Notes: generated from the letters alone by a model not told the origin. DNA of 64,000 nt from Phascolomyces articulosus (GCA_025677815.1 JAIXMP010000015.1:372001-436000), one strand, 5' to 3'; numbered from the stretch's first letter, positions 48,511 through 60,224 are shown. A program made the numbers and translations.

Positions 48511-49943
48511 TTAATTTTTGAAAAAAACGACATCACCTTCATCTTCCACAAATCGACATTGCTTCCATGCTCTATGAAAAGCAGTAATAGTTGGTGTATC
48601 ATCAAAAATATAATATTTTCCCAATACCCTTTTAATATGCTTGGTTGCTTCCACAGCATGATAATGAGGAATGGTAGAGAAAAAATGATGCACCACATGT
48701 GTTTCCCCAGAATGGTGTTGGATATGGTTTACAATCAATCCATACGAACGATCAATTGTTAATGCAGCACCACGTTGAAAATTCCAAACGTCTCCACGAT
48801 AATGAGGGATCTCAGGATGAACATGTTGCAGATAAGTAACCACTACGATCCAAATATCCATTACCAAATAAGGAATTACTTAAAATTGGATGACAACCAA
48901 TAATCCCCATTGTTGACCAATCCAAGTGAGAATGCCGATCATCACGGAGACTCCTATAACCGAATGCGTCACTTGCCAAAAATCTTTTTCTTTAAAAAGA
49001 GGACAGTAAGGATTGAAATGTGAAATCCATGTTGACTTGTTATTCTTATCAGTAGAGTAATCTTGACCAGACAAATTGAACAATAAAAACAGGGCCCAGC
49101 CAAATGTTAAGATAAAGGTCATATGCCAGAGCATAGCTATTGGGGTTTCATCAAACATATTGTGGTGTTCATCTTTGCTTACAGGATCTAATTCACGTTT
49201 GGGCAAACCACGTTGTGATCGTGTAAGAGGAACATGGCTCTACAATGACAGGAAGTATCATCATTATCCATAAATAACGAATAAGCTTATAATAAATCGA
49301 TACATATATGTATGTGACAAAAAATAAATAAAAAAAAGAATTGTTGTGTGAATAAAATTACCGTATCTTTGTTCATATGTCCATTTGCTTTGTGATGTTG
49401 GGAATGTGTTATTCTAAAGGAATGGTATGGAACCAGCAATGCAGAGTGTACAATTAAACCGACACTGTGACTAATTATCTGTGATGAATATATTTATTAT
49501 AAATAATCAATAATTCCAAAGAATAAACATAGCATACAACGTATTACTGCATTTAACAATCATGATACTAAAAAAATTATAGAAAAATACAATATATCAC
49601 AAACCTTTGATGAACTAAATGCTAAGTGGTTACATTCATGTGCAATAAACCATAGACCTACAGCAACTGTACCTTGTGCAAACCAATATAAAGGCCAAAG
49701 AGCAATACGAATTGCTGCTGATGGGATAGTATGAATGTAGGAAGCACCATAAACCAACGTACCCATAATGAATAAATCATGAAATAGGTATGTGAATGGC
49801 CGAAAAGTATCTCGATGGAAACAATGTGCAGGAATAGCCTCACGAATCTCCTTCATAGTAAAGTTAGGAATATCCCATTTTCGTTCAATAGCTTCTTGAA
49901 TATCTGATTGTTTTTGTGATTCTTTTTCATAAGACGGTTCCAT
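48511..49943 (-). pseudogene. Delta-12 (oleate) fatty acid desaturase interrupted by one in-frame stop
   Basis: Three minus-strand exons (49943-49605, 49478-49362, 49239-48511) total 395 codons, the normal size of fungal FAD2-type desaturases, which convert oleoyl to linoleoyl chains in the ER membrane. All three histidine boxes are present: HECNH in exon 1 (HECGH is more usual), HSQHH in exon 2 and HVVHH in exon 3. [14 protein letters not shown] and the C-terminal [15 protein letters not shown] are typical. A TAA at 48882-48880 interrupts the frame between WGLLVVIQF and [10 protein letters not shown], at a position where relatives carry tyrosine. Both sides stay in the same frame, so this is a single nonsense change. 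Truncation would remove the third histidine box. A 39-nt intron (GTCAAC...AAG) could bypass it in phase but has weak signals. Also possible: sequence error. Confidence 0.8.
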
Positions 49944-51580
49944 GATGTATAATTGGAGTGTGTCCTTTTAATAAAAGCGAAATGGTAAAATGCTTAATTA
50001 CGTTTTTTTCTGAACGGGAAAACCAGAGAGAAGAAAGGTGTGTGCTTTTATATCATGATATGTTTCTTTTATGCATACATCTTCTACTCACTTGCCGTTA
50101 TTGTGCCAAGAGACCATCCAACAATAAATCAAATGTCACTCATCTCTTTACATAGTGAACATTATAGATATATTATCTTTGCATCTTATTAAGGAGAGCA
50201 TTGATCATATAAACAAATAACAAGTTGTAGTAGATCCAACGGTATGCATAAAAGCTCAAAATAAATACGCAAAGCGAAACCATAAATGTTCTAATGTATG
50301 TACAATACTTTTTCTTTCTCTCGACTCTATTTATTTACACGCCAATGCGTGCCACTTGATTTATATTTTGTTCTGTAGAAATCATTTTCTTTTCTTTGAT
50401 AACCAAGAGAAGAAAATACGTCAAAGAAAGGTAGCACCTAAATAAGTATCAAGTTTATTATATACAACAATACGTTTATTTTTCTGGGTTAATTCTCCAT
50501 GACATGGTTTAGAGATTATTAGTTTATTCCTACAAGTTTGTACATGTGCATATACGTTATTGTTTATGGCTGTCTATTTATTAAACTGATGATTTTCAGA
50601 GCAAGAAACAAAGAAAACATAATGATACATTTAATAACAAGAAAGTATTACGATTTTTTACGGTTGTATTGTAGGTACATACACAATGCAAAACTAATCG
50701 AAAGTGACCATGTGTATGGCTTTTTTAATGTTTAATATCAAAATAAGTATTAGGTCCATTTAGAAAATAAATGATATCAGATAAAATAAGGAAAGCGCCA
50801 CGTAATATATATGCACCTGTAAATGCAAAGAGTTCGCTGTAATATTACTTCCTCTTCTTCTTTTTCCACTTTCGTGAAATTTATATCCTTGTGTTAAGCA
50901 GAATTAACAATAATTATTAGCCACTTCTAAGAGTCATTGTATACGAGTATATGAATGATTTTATTAAAGGAAACGAAACAGGTTAATAAGTACTGCCTCT
51001 AAATAAGGTAATCCGTTCAAATTCAATAGATAAAACTATTTAGAAAATTACTACTGCTTACGGCGATATGAATAAAAGATGGATATCCATGCATGGAAAG
51101 GAATTTAACACCGATAAAAATAATACGCAAGGCAATTGGGAAACCAGGGGTAAACTTTGTAATATTTATATATATGTAAGTAGTACCAATCCTTTAGATT
51201 GAAAGAAATATACAACTAGTCGACCATATATATATTATGATATGGTCCTCAAACTAGAAGACACGTAGACAACGGCTCCTATGACATTAAGCTTGTCTTT
51301 TTATGTGCACGAAATACGCTTGGGACCAGATATGAAGCATTCACAAAAGTATGATACAAGGAATATAGGTATGAGATTATTAAGCCCGTCAATCAAAAGT
51401 TATCATTTGTTGACAAAATATTTATTTTTTAATGTTGATATCGGATCAACGTTACAGGTCTAATAAACAAATAAATAATATGGATAGTGATGATAACAAC
51501 CTAAAAAATGATTTTACATAAGCAAAAATGGAGAGCGAGGAGAAAATAAGGAAGGGGAATAAAATAATAATACAATGGAT
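49944..51580. other. Intergenic; no supported gene
   Basis: About 1.6 kb of AT-rich DNA between the desaturase promoter and the 3' end of the ketopantoate reductase gene. Short open frames (49958-50155, 50538-50735, 51281-51463) are not recognisable. Confidence 0.6.
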
Positions 51581-52633
51581 TTATACACAAATCATTTTTT
51601 CTTTAGCATGAATCATATCAAGCAGAAATTGGTTCGCTGGGGCATTCACATTACGTTCCTTGGCTAATTTACCCAAGTAGCCATTGATATATTCTAATTC
51701 TGTCAATCGTTTTGCTTTAAAATCTTGTACAGTCTATATATACATATAAATAAAAAAAAGAATGAATATCAATGTTATGTTTCGAATGACAACAAAAGCA
51801 TAAAAATTACATACTGAGCATCGATTACTCTTTGAAATCTCAAGCATTCCGTGAATCATTTGGAATAATTCTTCTCCGGTGGTATTTAATTCTGTCAAAA
51901 TCTCTGCAGCTTCATAGCAAACATTACGCGATAGATTCATCGCATTGCTATTTCCAAGCATTTCCCCATTCGTACTATCCAAAAGTCCGGCAATTGGGTT
52001 GATGGCCGCATTTACAACCAATTTACGCATCATACGCTTTTGTAATTCTGAATAATCGACAGCTTCAGCATTCATATCAGGAATTTCCGTCAAGGCCTGG
52101 AGGACAGGTGCAACTTGTTCCTGGCGTGAATGAGGTAAAGCTCCCAATACCAACCCACCAGCTTTATCGTTCCATCCACTATTATGTTGAATACTAAATG
52201 ATGCCAAACGTTCAACTGCATGTCGATTCACACCAATCACAACCGAGGGTCGTTGTTCTTCCACAGGCCATAATGATTGAAGGATTTCATCTGCAACACC
52301 CATGCCGTTTTGAAGTAATAATAATGTACTCATAGGGGTTATATAAGATCGAACCGATCGAACAGCTTCCACGGCTTGTGTTGCCTTGGTGGCTAATACA
52401 AGTGTTTCGATATTCGCCATGCTACTCAGGTCATCCATACCAACAGCATCAAAACCCGGGATTTGACGTGGTGTCATTCCCACGCGTTTGTAGGTAATCT
52501 CATTTTGGTTGCGTTCTCGGAATTCTTGTACTGCCTTTTGTGAACGTAGAATAAGTGTTACTGGATTGCGTGCTTTCAATTCAGTTGCAATGTGGCTACC
52601 AATCGCTCCAACACCAATAATATGAAATCGCAT
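51581..52633 (-). CDS. 2-dehydropantoate 2-reductase (ketopantoate reductase)
   Basis: Two minus-strand exons (52633-51815, 51733-51581) join in frame to 323 aa. The enzyme reduces 2-dehydropantoate to pantoate with NADPH in the pathway to pantothenate and coenzyme A. The start chosen, MRFHIIGVGAIGSHIATEL, puts the Rossmann GxGAIG motif at residues 7-12, as is usual. LVLATKATQAVEAV and LLLLQNGMGVADEI match the family's conserved K-T/N-A and QNG motifs. RKLVVNAAINPIAGLLDSTNGE carries the catalytic lysine region of the C-terminal all-helical domain, and ANQFLLDMIHAKE near the end is a typical closing segment. No clear presequence is seen. The PAN5/panE family is secure; some members of this superfamily have other keto-acid substrates. 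Confidence 0.9.
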
Positions 52634-54132
52634 GTTGGAAATTTTAAAGATTTGTAATGATACTGATAGTGCATTTTTTTTTCCCACCCAAGTGTCGTCC
52701 GCGTGGCTTTTAAAAAGATTATTTTAGTCTAAAAGGAGAAATAAGATAGAAACCAAAGAAATTCTTTTTCCCCACAATAGTTTACTTCTAATCCGATTCT
52801 ATCTGGATGATGGATTAGTTATCTTGTTTACATGATGAATATCAGACATATGTAAATAATGCATCGTAACAAAATAAAGGCACATAATTTATATCTTTAT
52901 ATTTAAATTTATGCATAAACAAACGATTACCTCTTGCATCTTGCAATACTCGACTTTACGTATCGGGAAATCTTTTAGGAGCGAATAATTTATAACATTA
53001 TTGAGCTACTTTTACTATAGTAGTAAGCATCGATATACTTTAAATGTTTGCATATAAAAAGATAGATTTCTGACAAAAATCACTATGCACTATATAAAAA
53101 GTACAAGTCTTCTTTATACGTAAGGTCAGCATTTTCTATATTTTCTATGGGTGGTACTGGAGTTTTCCAACCTTCAATTGGAGTCGACTTTAGTAATCTC
53201 GAGTATAACTCCATTGCAAATATAAAAACAAAACGGCCGAGATAAGGTTAGCTACAGCAAATGTACTTATGCGAGGGATATAAGGCAGTACAAGCTCTTC
53301 ACAAGTTACCCAAGCAAAGTAAATCATTGGCTGATGTGACCCAAAACGTCTTTTCACTATAGATTAAAAAATACTTTTTTTTTAATCTATAGTAGTGTAT
53401 TTTGGTACTTATCCCAAGACTATCGCAGATATCAATGTCGAAAAGATGGCCAATTGTGAACCAATCATTAATAAAAGTCTATCAACAAGTACAGCACCAC
53501 CTTTATATAGTTTCTTTCTGTTTTAAGTACAATAAAGCAGTAATAATCAAGAGTCCCTCGTTGCCTTTTCTTCTAGCCAGTTGGGAGTTGTAAAATAGTA
53601 GCAGTACTTTAACGTTTTTTTTTTATTTGGGTATATCGTTCATACATAATGCACGCAGCATTTATACAGACAGATGATATTGATATGACATTATGTTTAC
53701 AAATTGTTAGTCTTTTGATCAATCGAACTGAGCGCCATCATCGCTTTCTTGGCATGGAATCAATATCAGTGGTGAAATATTATTTTGTGGAACAGATGGC
53801 GCGCACGGCGCGCTGAGCTTGTTGTCTTAAATAATGCACGCATAGTTGTTGGCTTTTGTAACATAACGTTTATGCATAATGAGAAAAAGATCTATATAAA
53901 CCAACAACTGTTGGCAGGTTCTCAACTTTGTTTTTTTTTCCTGTTTTATATAAAATATATCTTTCTTTCCCTATATTATTAATTGCTACTATTCTCGTTT
54001 AATCGTAATTTGTCTGCCAGTTTAATGAAACTACTCTACCTGTAAGTAAATATCTCTTTTGTTATAAAGATTTCTTCTAATTCAACTAGTGTGACAAAAA
54101 AAACTCACGTAAAAGTATATAAAAAAAAGATA
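52634..54132. other. Intergenic with a long hairpin
   Basis: AT-rich divergent interval between the ketopantoate reductase and HET genes. It contains the hairpin at 53356-53393 (listed separately) and a TATATAAAC element near 53892. Frames at 53402-53593 and 53785-53982 are not recognisable. Confidence 0.5.
53356..53393. repeat. Near-perfect hairpin, 16-bp stem
   Basis: ACTATAGATTAAAAAA and its reverse complement TTTTTTAATCTATAGT are separated by only about 6 nt (TACTTT). The structure could be two abutting terminal inverted repeats, a transcription terminator-like stem, or a chance AT-rich palindrome. The ACTATAG ends make pure chance less likely. Confidence 0.75.
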
Positions 54133-55851
54133 ATGTATATCACCTATGAAACAGCCCAATGGGCTAACGATGGTCAAGGAGACTATGTCAAATACCACCA
54201 CCAATTACCTAAAAGTGTTCCTGATGCGTTACCCAAACCTGAATTTATGCCAACCAAACTTGTTCGTATATCTGATATACAAGTCATGGATGGTTCTCAA
54301 GTCAACGAAGGTTACTGCGCATTATCCTATGCATGGAACCAATCTGGAGAGATCATTCAGGATGGAGTAACTGGAAAATACAAACGGATCGATGAAGGCA
54401 AACACAAAATTATTCAAGAAGAGCGTGATAATAGTGGCAAGAATACGGATAACAACCAACAAGAACAAAGAGAAGAAAAATACGTCAAATTTGAAGGCGT
54501 TATTCAACAAATATGTCAGCAGTTCAATATTAAATATATTTGGTATGATCAAATATGTATCTGTCAGGATGACAAAGAGGAAAAACAGCGAGAAATACGC
54601 AACATGTACCGGATCTTTAGCAATGCTTATTGCACCGTCGCTCTCGTGCCTGAATTTCGTTATTTATCTTATGATGAAGACAAATCAAGTATTTCTTCTC
54701 TTTTATACCAAAAAGATATGTTGCAACAACATGAATGGTTCAAAAGTTTATGGACTCTCGAGGAAGCCATTCAATCAAGAAAATTACTTTTTGTTGGTAG
54801 AAATACCCATATGTGGGGAGGTGAAGATCCATTGTCTTCTGCTATACATTGGGAAAACCAAAATCAAGATTTTAATGTCAACACCGACCAAGAAGTCACA
54901 CCATCGTTGTCACCTTCACAGCCCAGTGTCCAAGAAATTCTACATCATGCACATCAACGAACCAGCATCAAGGACCATGATCGTGTTTTTGCTTTGATCA
55001 ACCTTTTCCCAGATCTTATTGACAAAATCAATATCGATTACGACCAACCATTGGAAGACTTAATGATTCAATTTTACGGCCTTTTGGCTAAAAAAAGCAT
55101 CAATATTTTGGCTTTTAAAAAGATTAGTGATAATTACACATCGACAATTCAAAAGTATATGTTTTTGCCATCATGGACGGGTGTGAACGGAGAACATCTC
55201 AGTGATTGGATGAAAAAACCATCCTCATTTCAAAACTATAGTATTATTGGAAAAACAATGCATGTCACCTGCTCGTATATTACCAACAATCGAGCCATGA
55301 GTGATGATCATTTAACTTTACGAATAGAAGACCTACCTCATCTTCCCAACAATTCTGGCGATGACAATCAGCAGCAGAATCACCATTGCTTGTGTGTTAC
55401 GGCTCAGCTTCCTGGAACAAATGTCACCAAAACGATTCAATTGTTTAATCCAAGAACTTTATACTTTAAAGATATATTCTATGAAAGAATCAACGACTAT
55501 CTCGAAATTGTATCCAAAAGAGTTCAACAATTATCAAGATTCATCGATATCAAGAAAGAAAACTTGTGTTGGAAAAATGCAATCGCGGGTGACGGTGATG
55601 AAATTGTGGATATTGACTTTAAGGACTTAACAACGGAAGATCTATTGGATGATCCATCTGCACAGTATGTGATACTCTCTGACATTTTCTTTTCTGAAGG
55701 ATATGATTCTTCGACTTTATGTTATCCTATCATTAGAAAAAGGCAAGGACAAGAATATTACAAATCCATTGGTATTTGTAAAATACAAAATGCAGATCAT
55801 CTATTGTCATCTAATTATAATTTACCCAAAAGTACATATTTGATTCGATAA
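54133..55851 (+). CDS. HET (heterokaryon incompatibility) domain protein, intronless
   Basis: A single exon from ATG 54133 encodes 572 aa; the frame stays open slightly upstream but has no earlier ATG. HET domains, related to TIR-like folds, trigger cell death after non-self recognition in filamentous ascomycetes; roles in other fungi are little known. The three usual HET blocks are visible: YCALSYAWNQSG (~residues 60-70), KYIWYDQICICQDDKEEKQREIRNMYRIFSNAYCTVAL (~136-175), and WFKSLWTLEEAIQSRKLLFVGR (~200-222). HQRTSIKDHDRVFALINLFP and INIDYDQPLEDLMIQFYGLL follow, as in many HET proteins (the A-x-x-DRVFAL-GL motif and 'DY' segment). The C-terminal ~250 residues have no recognised domain. No partner gene with a NACHT or similar module lies nearby. 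Confidence 0.88.
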   Translation: MYITYETAQWANDGQGDYVKYHHQLPKSVPDALPKPEFMPTKLVRISDIQVMDGSQVNEGYCALSYAWNQSGEIIQDGVTGKYKRIDEGKHKIIQEERDNSGKNTDNNQQEQREEKYVKFEGVIQQICQQFNIKYIWYDQICICQDDKEEKQREIRNMYRIFSNAYCTVALVPEFRYLSYDEDKSSISSLLYQKDMLQQHEWFKSLWTLEEAIQSRKLLFVGRNTHMWGGEDPLSSAIHWENQNQDFNVNTDQEVTPSLSPSQPSVQEILHHAHQRTSIKDHDRVFALINLFPDLIDKINIDYDQPLEDLMIQFYGLLAKKSINILAFKKISDNYTSTIQKYMFLPSWTGVNGEHLSDWMKKPSSFQNYSIIGKTMHVTCSYITNNRAMSDDHLTLRIEDLPHLPNNSGDDNQQQNHHCLCVTAQLPGTNVTKTIQLFNPRTLYFKDIFYERINDYLEIVSKRVQQLSRFIDIKKENLCWKNAIAGDGDEIVDIDFKDLTTEDLLDDPSAQYVILSDIFFSEGYDSSTLCYPIIRKRQGQEYYKSIGICKIQNADHLLSSNYNLPKSTYLIR

Positions 55852-56360
55852 AAGATATCATATTTTAGTGTTACAATAAAGATATTGTATAGTATACTAT
55901 CAACATGAAGTTCAAATTTTTTTATTAATTTCTTATTTTACATCTTATTTTCTGGTATTTTTGTTTACACTTTATTGTCATTGTAAAATCAAGCATGTTA
56001 ATCAGAAAATGTATTACACACCACTTTGCAAGTGACACACCTCTATATAGTCATGTTAATCTATAGAACGTAATAATGGTGAACCAATGTATTACGTTGT
56101 ACATGTTGACACTTTTTCTATTTATGCTCATGTGATGATTTTCACCATTAAATCGTTTTCTTGGGAAAATTCCCAAAAACTCAAATAAAAAAATGTGAGA
56201 GTGAATTATAATTACTATTGATGAACAACCCTGGTCCCTTTAATGCTTTATATTTAAGGAAATCAAATAAAATATATTTATTATATAGAGAAAAAAATAT
56301 GAGAAGTACAACGAAGTTACTCTAATAACATATAAATTAGACAACGACAAAAGATACTAA
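55852..56360. other. Intergenic, convergent 3' ends
   Basis: AT-rich flanks of the HET gene and the old yellow enzyme gene. A small perfect palindrome TTGGGAAAATTCCCAA sits near 56160-56176. No gene was seen. Confidence 0.7.
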
Positions 56361-57750
56361 TTATTCTGTTGTCAACTTTTGATCTTTAGGTTCATAAAAC
56401 GTATAATCCGTATATCCTTTTGCACCGGGAGTATAAAAAGTATCTCTATTATATTTATTCAAAGGCCATTGATGTTTGAGCCGTTCTACAAGATCTGGAT
56501 TGGCAATAAAGGCACGGCCAACAGCAATTAGGTTTCTTGGTTTTTCTTCTGCAACACTCGAAATTAATTCCGGGCTTGTAGAATATCCACCGGCTGAAAT
56601 AAAAGGTCCTTTCCAAATTTTACGGAATGGGTCGAGTGAATTTTCAAAATCGGGTGTAGCTCGAACATAGTCATCTCGAGGTTCAACAAAGTGAACATAA
56701 GCCAACTTTGGATTTAAATGTTCCAAGATATAACTCCATGTTTCGTAAGGTGTATCGTCTTCCACATCCTAATTATAATAATAATAGAATAGGGCAAAAT
56801 AAAATAATTTGATCGATATGGTAATTAATATTATAGAGATAATAATAAAATAGTCATGTATGGTAAGATAGCTTATATTATATCATTTTGAATTACTAAT
56901 GCTATTTAATTACAAGCAATAGTTTGTATTTTCAAGAACAAAAATAACTTACCGCATTGCCTCCCCATGGAGAAAACCGATATGCTGTTCGCTCGACGCC
57001 AATTGCATCGATCAAGGCATCAGCCACTTCAAATATTAAACGAGTGCGATTTTTGATAGATCCGCTGTACTTGTCGGTTCTTTTATTACTTTGCGAATTT
57101 ATAAATTGATCAAGTAAATAACCTGTTATATAGTAAAGGTGGCAATTTTTTATTGAGTTATTAAAATTATTTTTGATCGATACATGTATCAATAGAAAGC
57201 ATTTTTTTTATTTACCATTGGCTCCATGTAATTCCACACCATCAAACCCCGCCTTGATTGCGTTTTTGGCTGCTGTCACAAATTCTTGAATCACGTCTTG
57301 AATTTCATCGATTGATAACTCGCGTGGTGTTTCAAAAGGTTGATTATTCGAAAACACGTTAAGACCACGGGCAGGAATAGGCGAAGGGGCAATAGGTGAT
57401 GTATGATTTTTGGTATAGAGGGCTGTTCCAGCACGGCCACTATGCCAAATTTGAGCAAAGATAATACCTCCTTTAGCATGCACTGCTTGAGTTACCTTGG
57501 ACCATACAGATATCTGTTCTTCTGTATAAATAGCAGGAGTACCAGGAAATCCACCCGCACCCTCTGAAATCAAAATCCCTTCACTGATAAGTAATCCACC
57601 AGGGGTAGTGCGTTGACTATAATATTCTGTAGCAAGATCGGGAGGCATTACATTGTTTTCGTCAGCGCGAAGTCTTGTCAAAGGTGCAAGAACAACACGA
57701 TGTTGAAGTCGGTTGGTACCTATTTGAATAGGTTCATATAGTGCTACCAT
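56361..57750 (-). CDS. NADH:flavin oxidoreductase, old yellow enzyme family
   Basis: Three minus-strand exons (57750-57216, 57122-56953, 56768-56361) join in frame to 370 aa. These FMN enzymes reduce activated C=C bonds of enals, enones and nitro compounds with NAD(P)H; the physiological substrate is usually unknown. Landmarks of the TIM barrel are LYEPIQIGTNRLQHRVVLAPLTR, GGLLISEG, FAQIWHSGRAG, and GFDGVELHGANGYLLDQFIN. In that last motif, His ~177 and Asn ~180 match the substrate-binding pair of OYE. DKYSGSIKNRTRLIFEV is another landmark. Near the C-terminus FISAGGYS and AVGRAFIANPDLVERL bind the FMN phosphate. Both introns fall at conserved motifs and keep phase (HGAN|G and GGNA|D). The protein has no signal peptide or membrane segment, so it is probably cytosolic. 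Confidence 0.94.
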
Positions 57751-59404
57751 TTTTGTCTATATCGTTTTTGTTACTGTCCAAAGGAGTATAGTTGTAAATT
57801 GGCAAAAAAAAAAAAAGGCTGACTATTATCGATTATTTATACTAATTTCATGATGACATTGGTAGTAATAGCTGTGAAACATAAAAAACAATACAGAAAC
57901 CGTGTTGTTGTGTAGTGATTATTAATACATTGGATTTATAATCAAAAGGTATATTATATACGTACAGAGCAACAATATTTTTTTTATGCGTTGATAAGCT
58001 TATACCATATTTGGAGTATTTCTCCGGTGGTACAATGGTCTTAAAGTTTTGGATGTTACCTGTTTCGTCTGATAGACTCATAGTAGACAAATGTAACATC
58101 ATCGATGATCAGCATGAAAATTGGGCGCAATGATATTTCATTATCGAGTTTCTGTTTTCACTATATTCTGCTTTATTTTGTAGTAGTAATGAAAGCTACA
58201 GACGAGGCAAATAGTATATTTTTCTAATATATACATTTAAGTATGTGAGATTATCATTATTATTTTCGTACATCTATAACAAAGAAGTTATATTAATTAC
58301 AAAGTGCTGTAAATGAGAATGAGGTGTGCGTTGTAAGATTTGAAAAATAATAGTGTAATTACAATACCTGTCCGTATTAAAAAAGTTGAAATTCAAACAA
58401 AAGGTACCTGTGATGAATAAAAAATGTTGCTTTGAATGTAATTTTTTATACACTTTTACATAGATATTATTGGAAGTAATATTTAGTTTGAGAGGGACAG
58501 AATATACCTAAGTGTCTGAAATAATATTTTTTCATTTTTAATTAATACATAAAATTGCTATTGACTGTTCAAGTAAAACATCCAGGTAAAAAAGCATTCA
58601 AATGTAACTTCTTTTGATTCTGTCCACTATGTAGGTATGGCAGAATTAGAGAAGTGATTTTTTTTTATAAATCACAAGATATTGCTATTAAAACTGAAAG
58701 GGTTTCCATACAAGAAAGTATTTATTATTATTATTACGAAGAAAGCGTCACCTAATAATACAGGGAACAGATGATACAATCAGCGAAGCAAAAGTTTATA
58801 AAAAGGTATATTGAATGGTATTGTATCTTCATATCAATGAATAATTCATAGAACCTTACTCTTGCTGAATTTGCTTGAATAACAGCTGTATGTTTCTTTT
58901 TGGGGATTCTTTAAAATAAAATTAAAATCGGTTGAGTCGACCATCATGATGATTCAGAGACATCGTTTCCGGTAAAACTCGATCATTTCTTATTTAGAGA
59001 TTACCAATATATATTTATATATAAAGTAACTAATAAATAATTTATTTTATTGAATTGTAATGAAATATTATTTTATTCTGGTGTTTGATTTCTAGGAGAA
59101 AAAGGCCCCTGAAAAAGAAAGCCTTGACGCCACAAACGCCACATACAATACAGCTCTGAAACATTGTTGCCACAACTGGTGTTCAAAGCTGACAACACGT
59201 AAAAAATAAACAATGATTTCATACAGCTAGGAATTCAGGGACAGTTGTTATGGAAATAGTTGTTACCTATAGAAACGTAATTATTATAGAAGTATACATA
59301 CAATAATAAAGTAATTACTTTTATTTTTATGGTCTATGTATGAATATTAGTGTGCGTATGTGCGTATATGTCTGTAGTGAGAAAATTTCCAGTTCTCTGC
59401 ATAT

Positions 59405-59475
59405 GCCGGATGGTAGTAGGGTCGCGTCAAGGAACAAGAACCTTTTGGTATGTATATGAGATATCAAAAAGATAT
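59405..59475 (-). repeat. Diverged inverted copy of 59733-59825
   Basis: Its reverse complement matches the plus strand at 59733-59825 over about 70-90 bp (shared core TCATATACATACCA, then CTTGTTC). Many differences are C/T or A/G transitions, and there are several 1-bp gaps that break the reading frame of one copy relative to the other. It looks like a decayed duplicate of the sequence inside the 59612-60079 frame. Confidence 0.6.
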
Positions 59476-59611
59476 TGATGGATTTTGACGACGGAAACAA
59501 GTGAATAGGGATTATATATGTTTGGTAAGTTTATTATGTTCTTTTTTTTTTGACAAGTAGAATGTAATAGAAAAAAATAGATGGGTGAATGGATAATTAT
59601 TTTATTTGTAA

Positions 59612-60079
59612 GTGACATTGCTAACTGTTATATATTTTATTGTCTTAACGGTGATAACAATTCCATTTTTCCAACTGGGAAAATGGAATTGTTATTTTAG
59701 ATATGACGATGGACCTACCTTGATATCCAGTCAATTCGTTCGATATCTTTTTGGTATTTCATATACATACCAATTGGTGTCTTGTTCTTTGGCGTTGATT
59801 CCTATTATCATCTGGTCATATGTATTACTTGGTGGAGAAAGAAGAAAACGTATTCTTGTGAGGTGGCCACGAGTGTACTCCATTTTGCATCTTGTCCTGC
59901 GTCGGCTGTTTATGCTACAAGGATCACTGGTGCCCCTCACGCTGGAATCCCGAAGGCTGGAGGTGTGCAATCTATATTCCGTCTGTCCCGGTTCCTTTGG
60001 CTGTAGTATGGGGCGGATCATGTCGAGCCCGCTTCCAGGCTTTTTCCTTGCCTTTATTTCTGGAGAGCTGTTCTCTTGA
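59612..60079 (+). other. Unclassified 155-codon frame with hydrophobic segments, GC-richer 3' half
   Basis: The frame encodes MTLLTVIYFIVLTVITIPFF, a second hydrophobic stretch (VSCSLALIPIIIWSYVLL), and a later one (SILHLVLRRLFML). From about 59860 to 60120 the base composition rises well above the AT-rich surroundings, and all three plus frames are long, so the true frame is unclear. A 16-bp hairpin lies inside it. It may be a membrane-protein fragment or part of a repeat element. No family was recognised. Confidence 0.25.
59654..59695. repeat. Perfect 16-bp inverted repeat with 10-nt loop
   Basis: ATAACAATTCCATTTT at 59654-59669 is the exact reverse complement of 59680-59695. The arms are not simple A/T runs, so the structure is unlikely to be chance. 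Confidence 0.85.
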
Positions 60080-60166
60080 AGCCAAGGTTGTCTGCTTGGC
60101 CCAGCAGGCTAGCCGAGTAAACAACCTCTTTCGTGGGAGAAAGGAAAGAAACCAAAGGAAAACAGG

Positions 60167-60224
60167 AGCAACGGCTGTGGTCGTGGTGGTTGTGGTCGTG
60201 GTGGTCGTGGTGGCTGCGGATCAA
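60167..60224 (+). repeat. GGT/CGT triplet-rich minisatellite
   Basis: A run built from GGT, CGT and TGT triplets. In one frame it would encode Gly-Arg-Gly-Gly style residues like an RGG box, in another poly-Val. No gene around it supports either reading. It is a G-rich, T-interspersed block unique in this window. Confidence 0.7.

Noticed and set aside
52634..52687. N-terminal extension of ketopantoate reductase
   Set aside because: It starts at a GTG codon, and the ATG at 52633 places the Rossmann motif exactly at the N-terminus as in the family.
54091..54132. HET protein beginning at 54091
   Set aside because: That position is GTG; the first ATG in the frame is at 54133.
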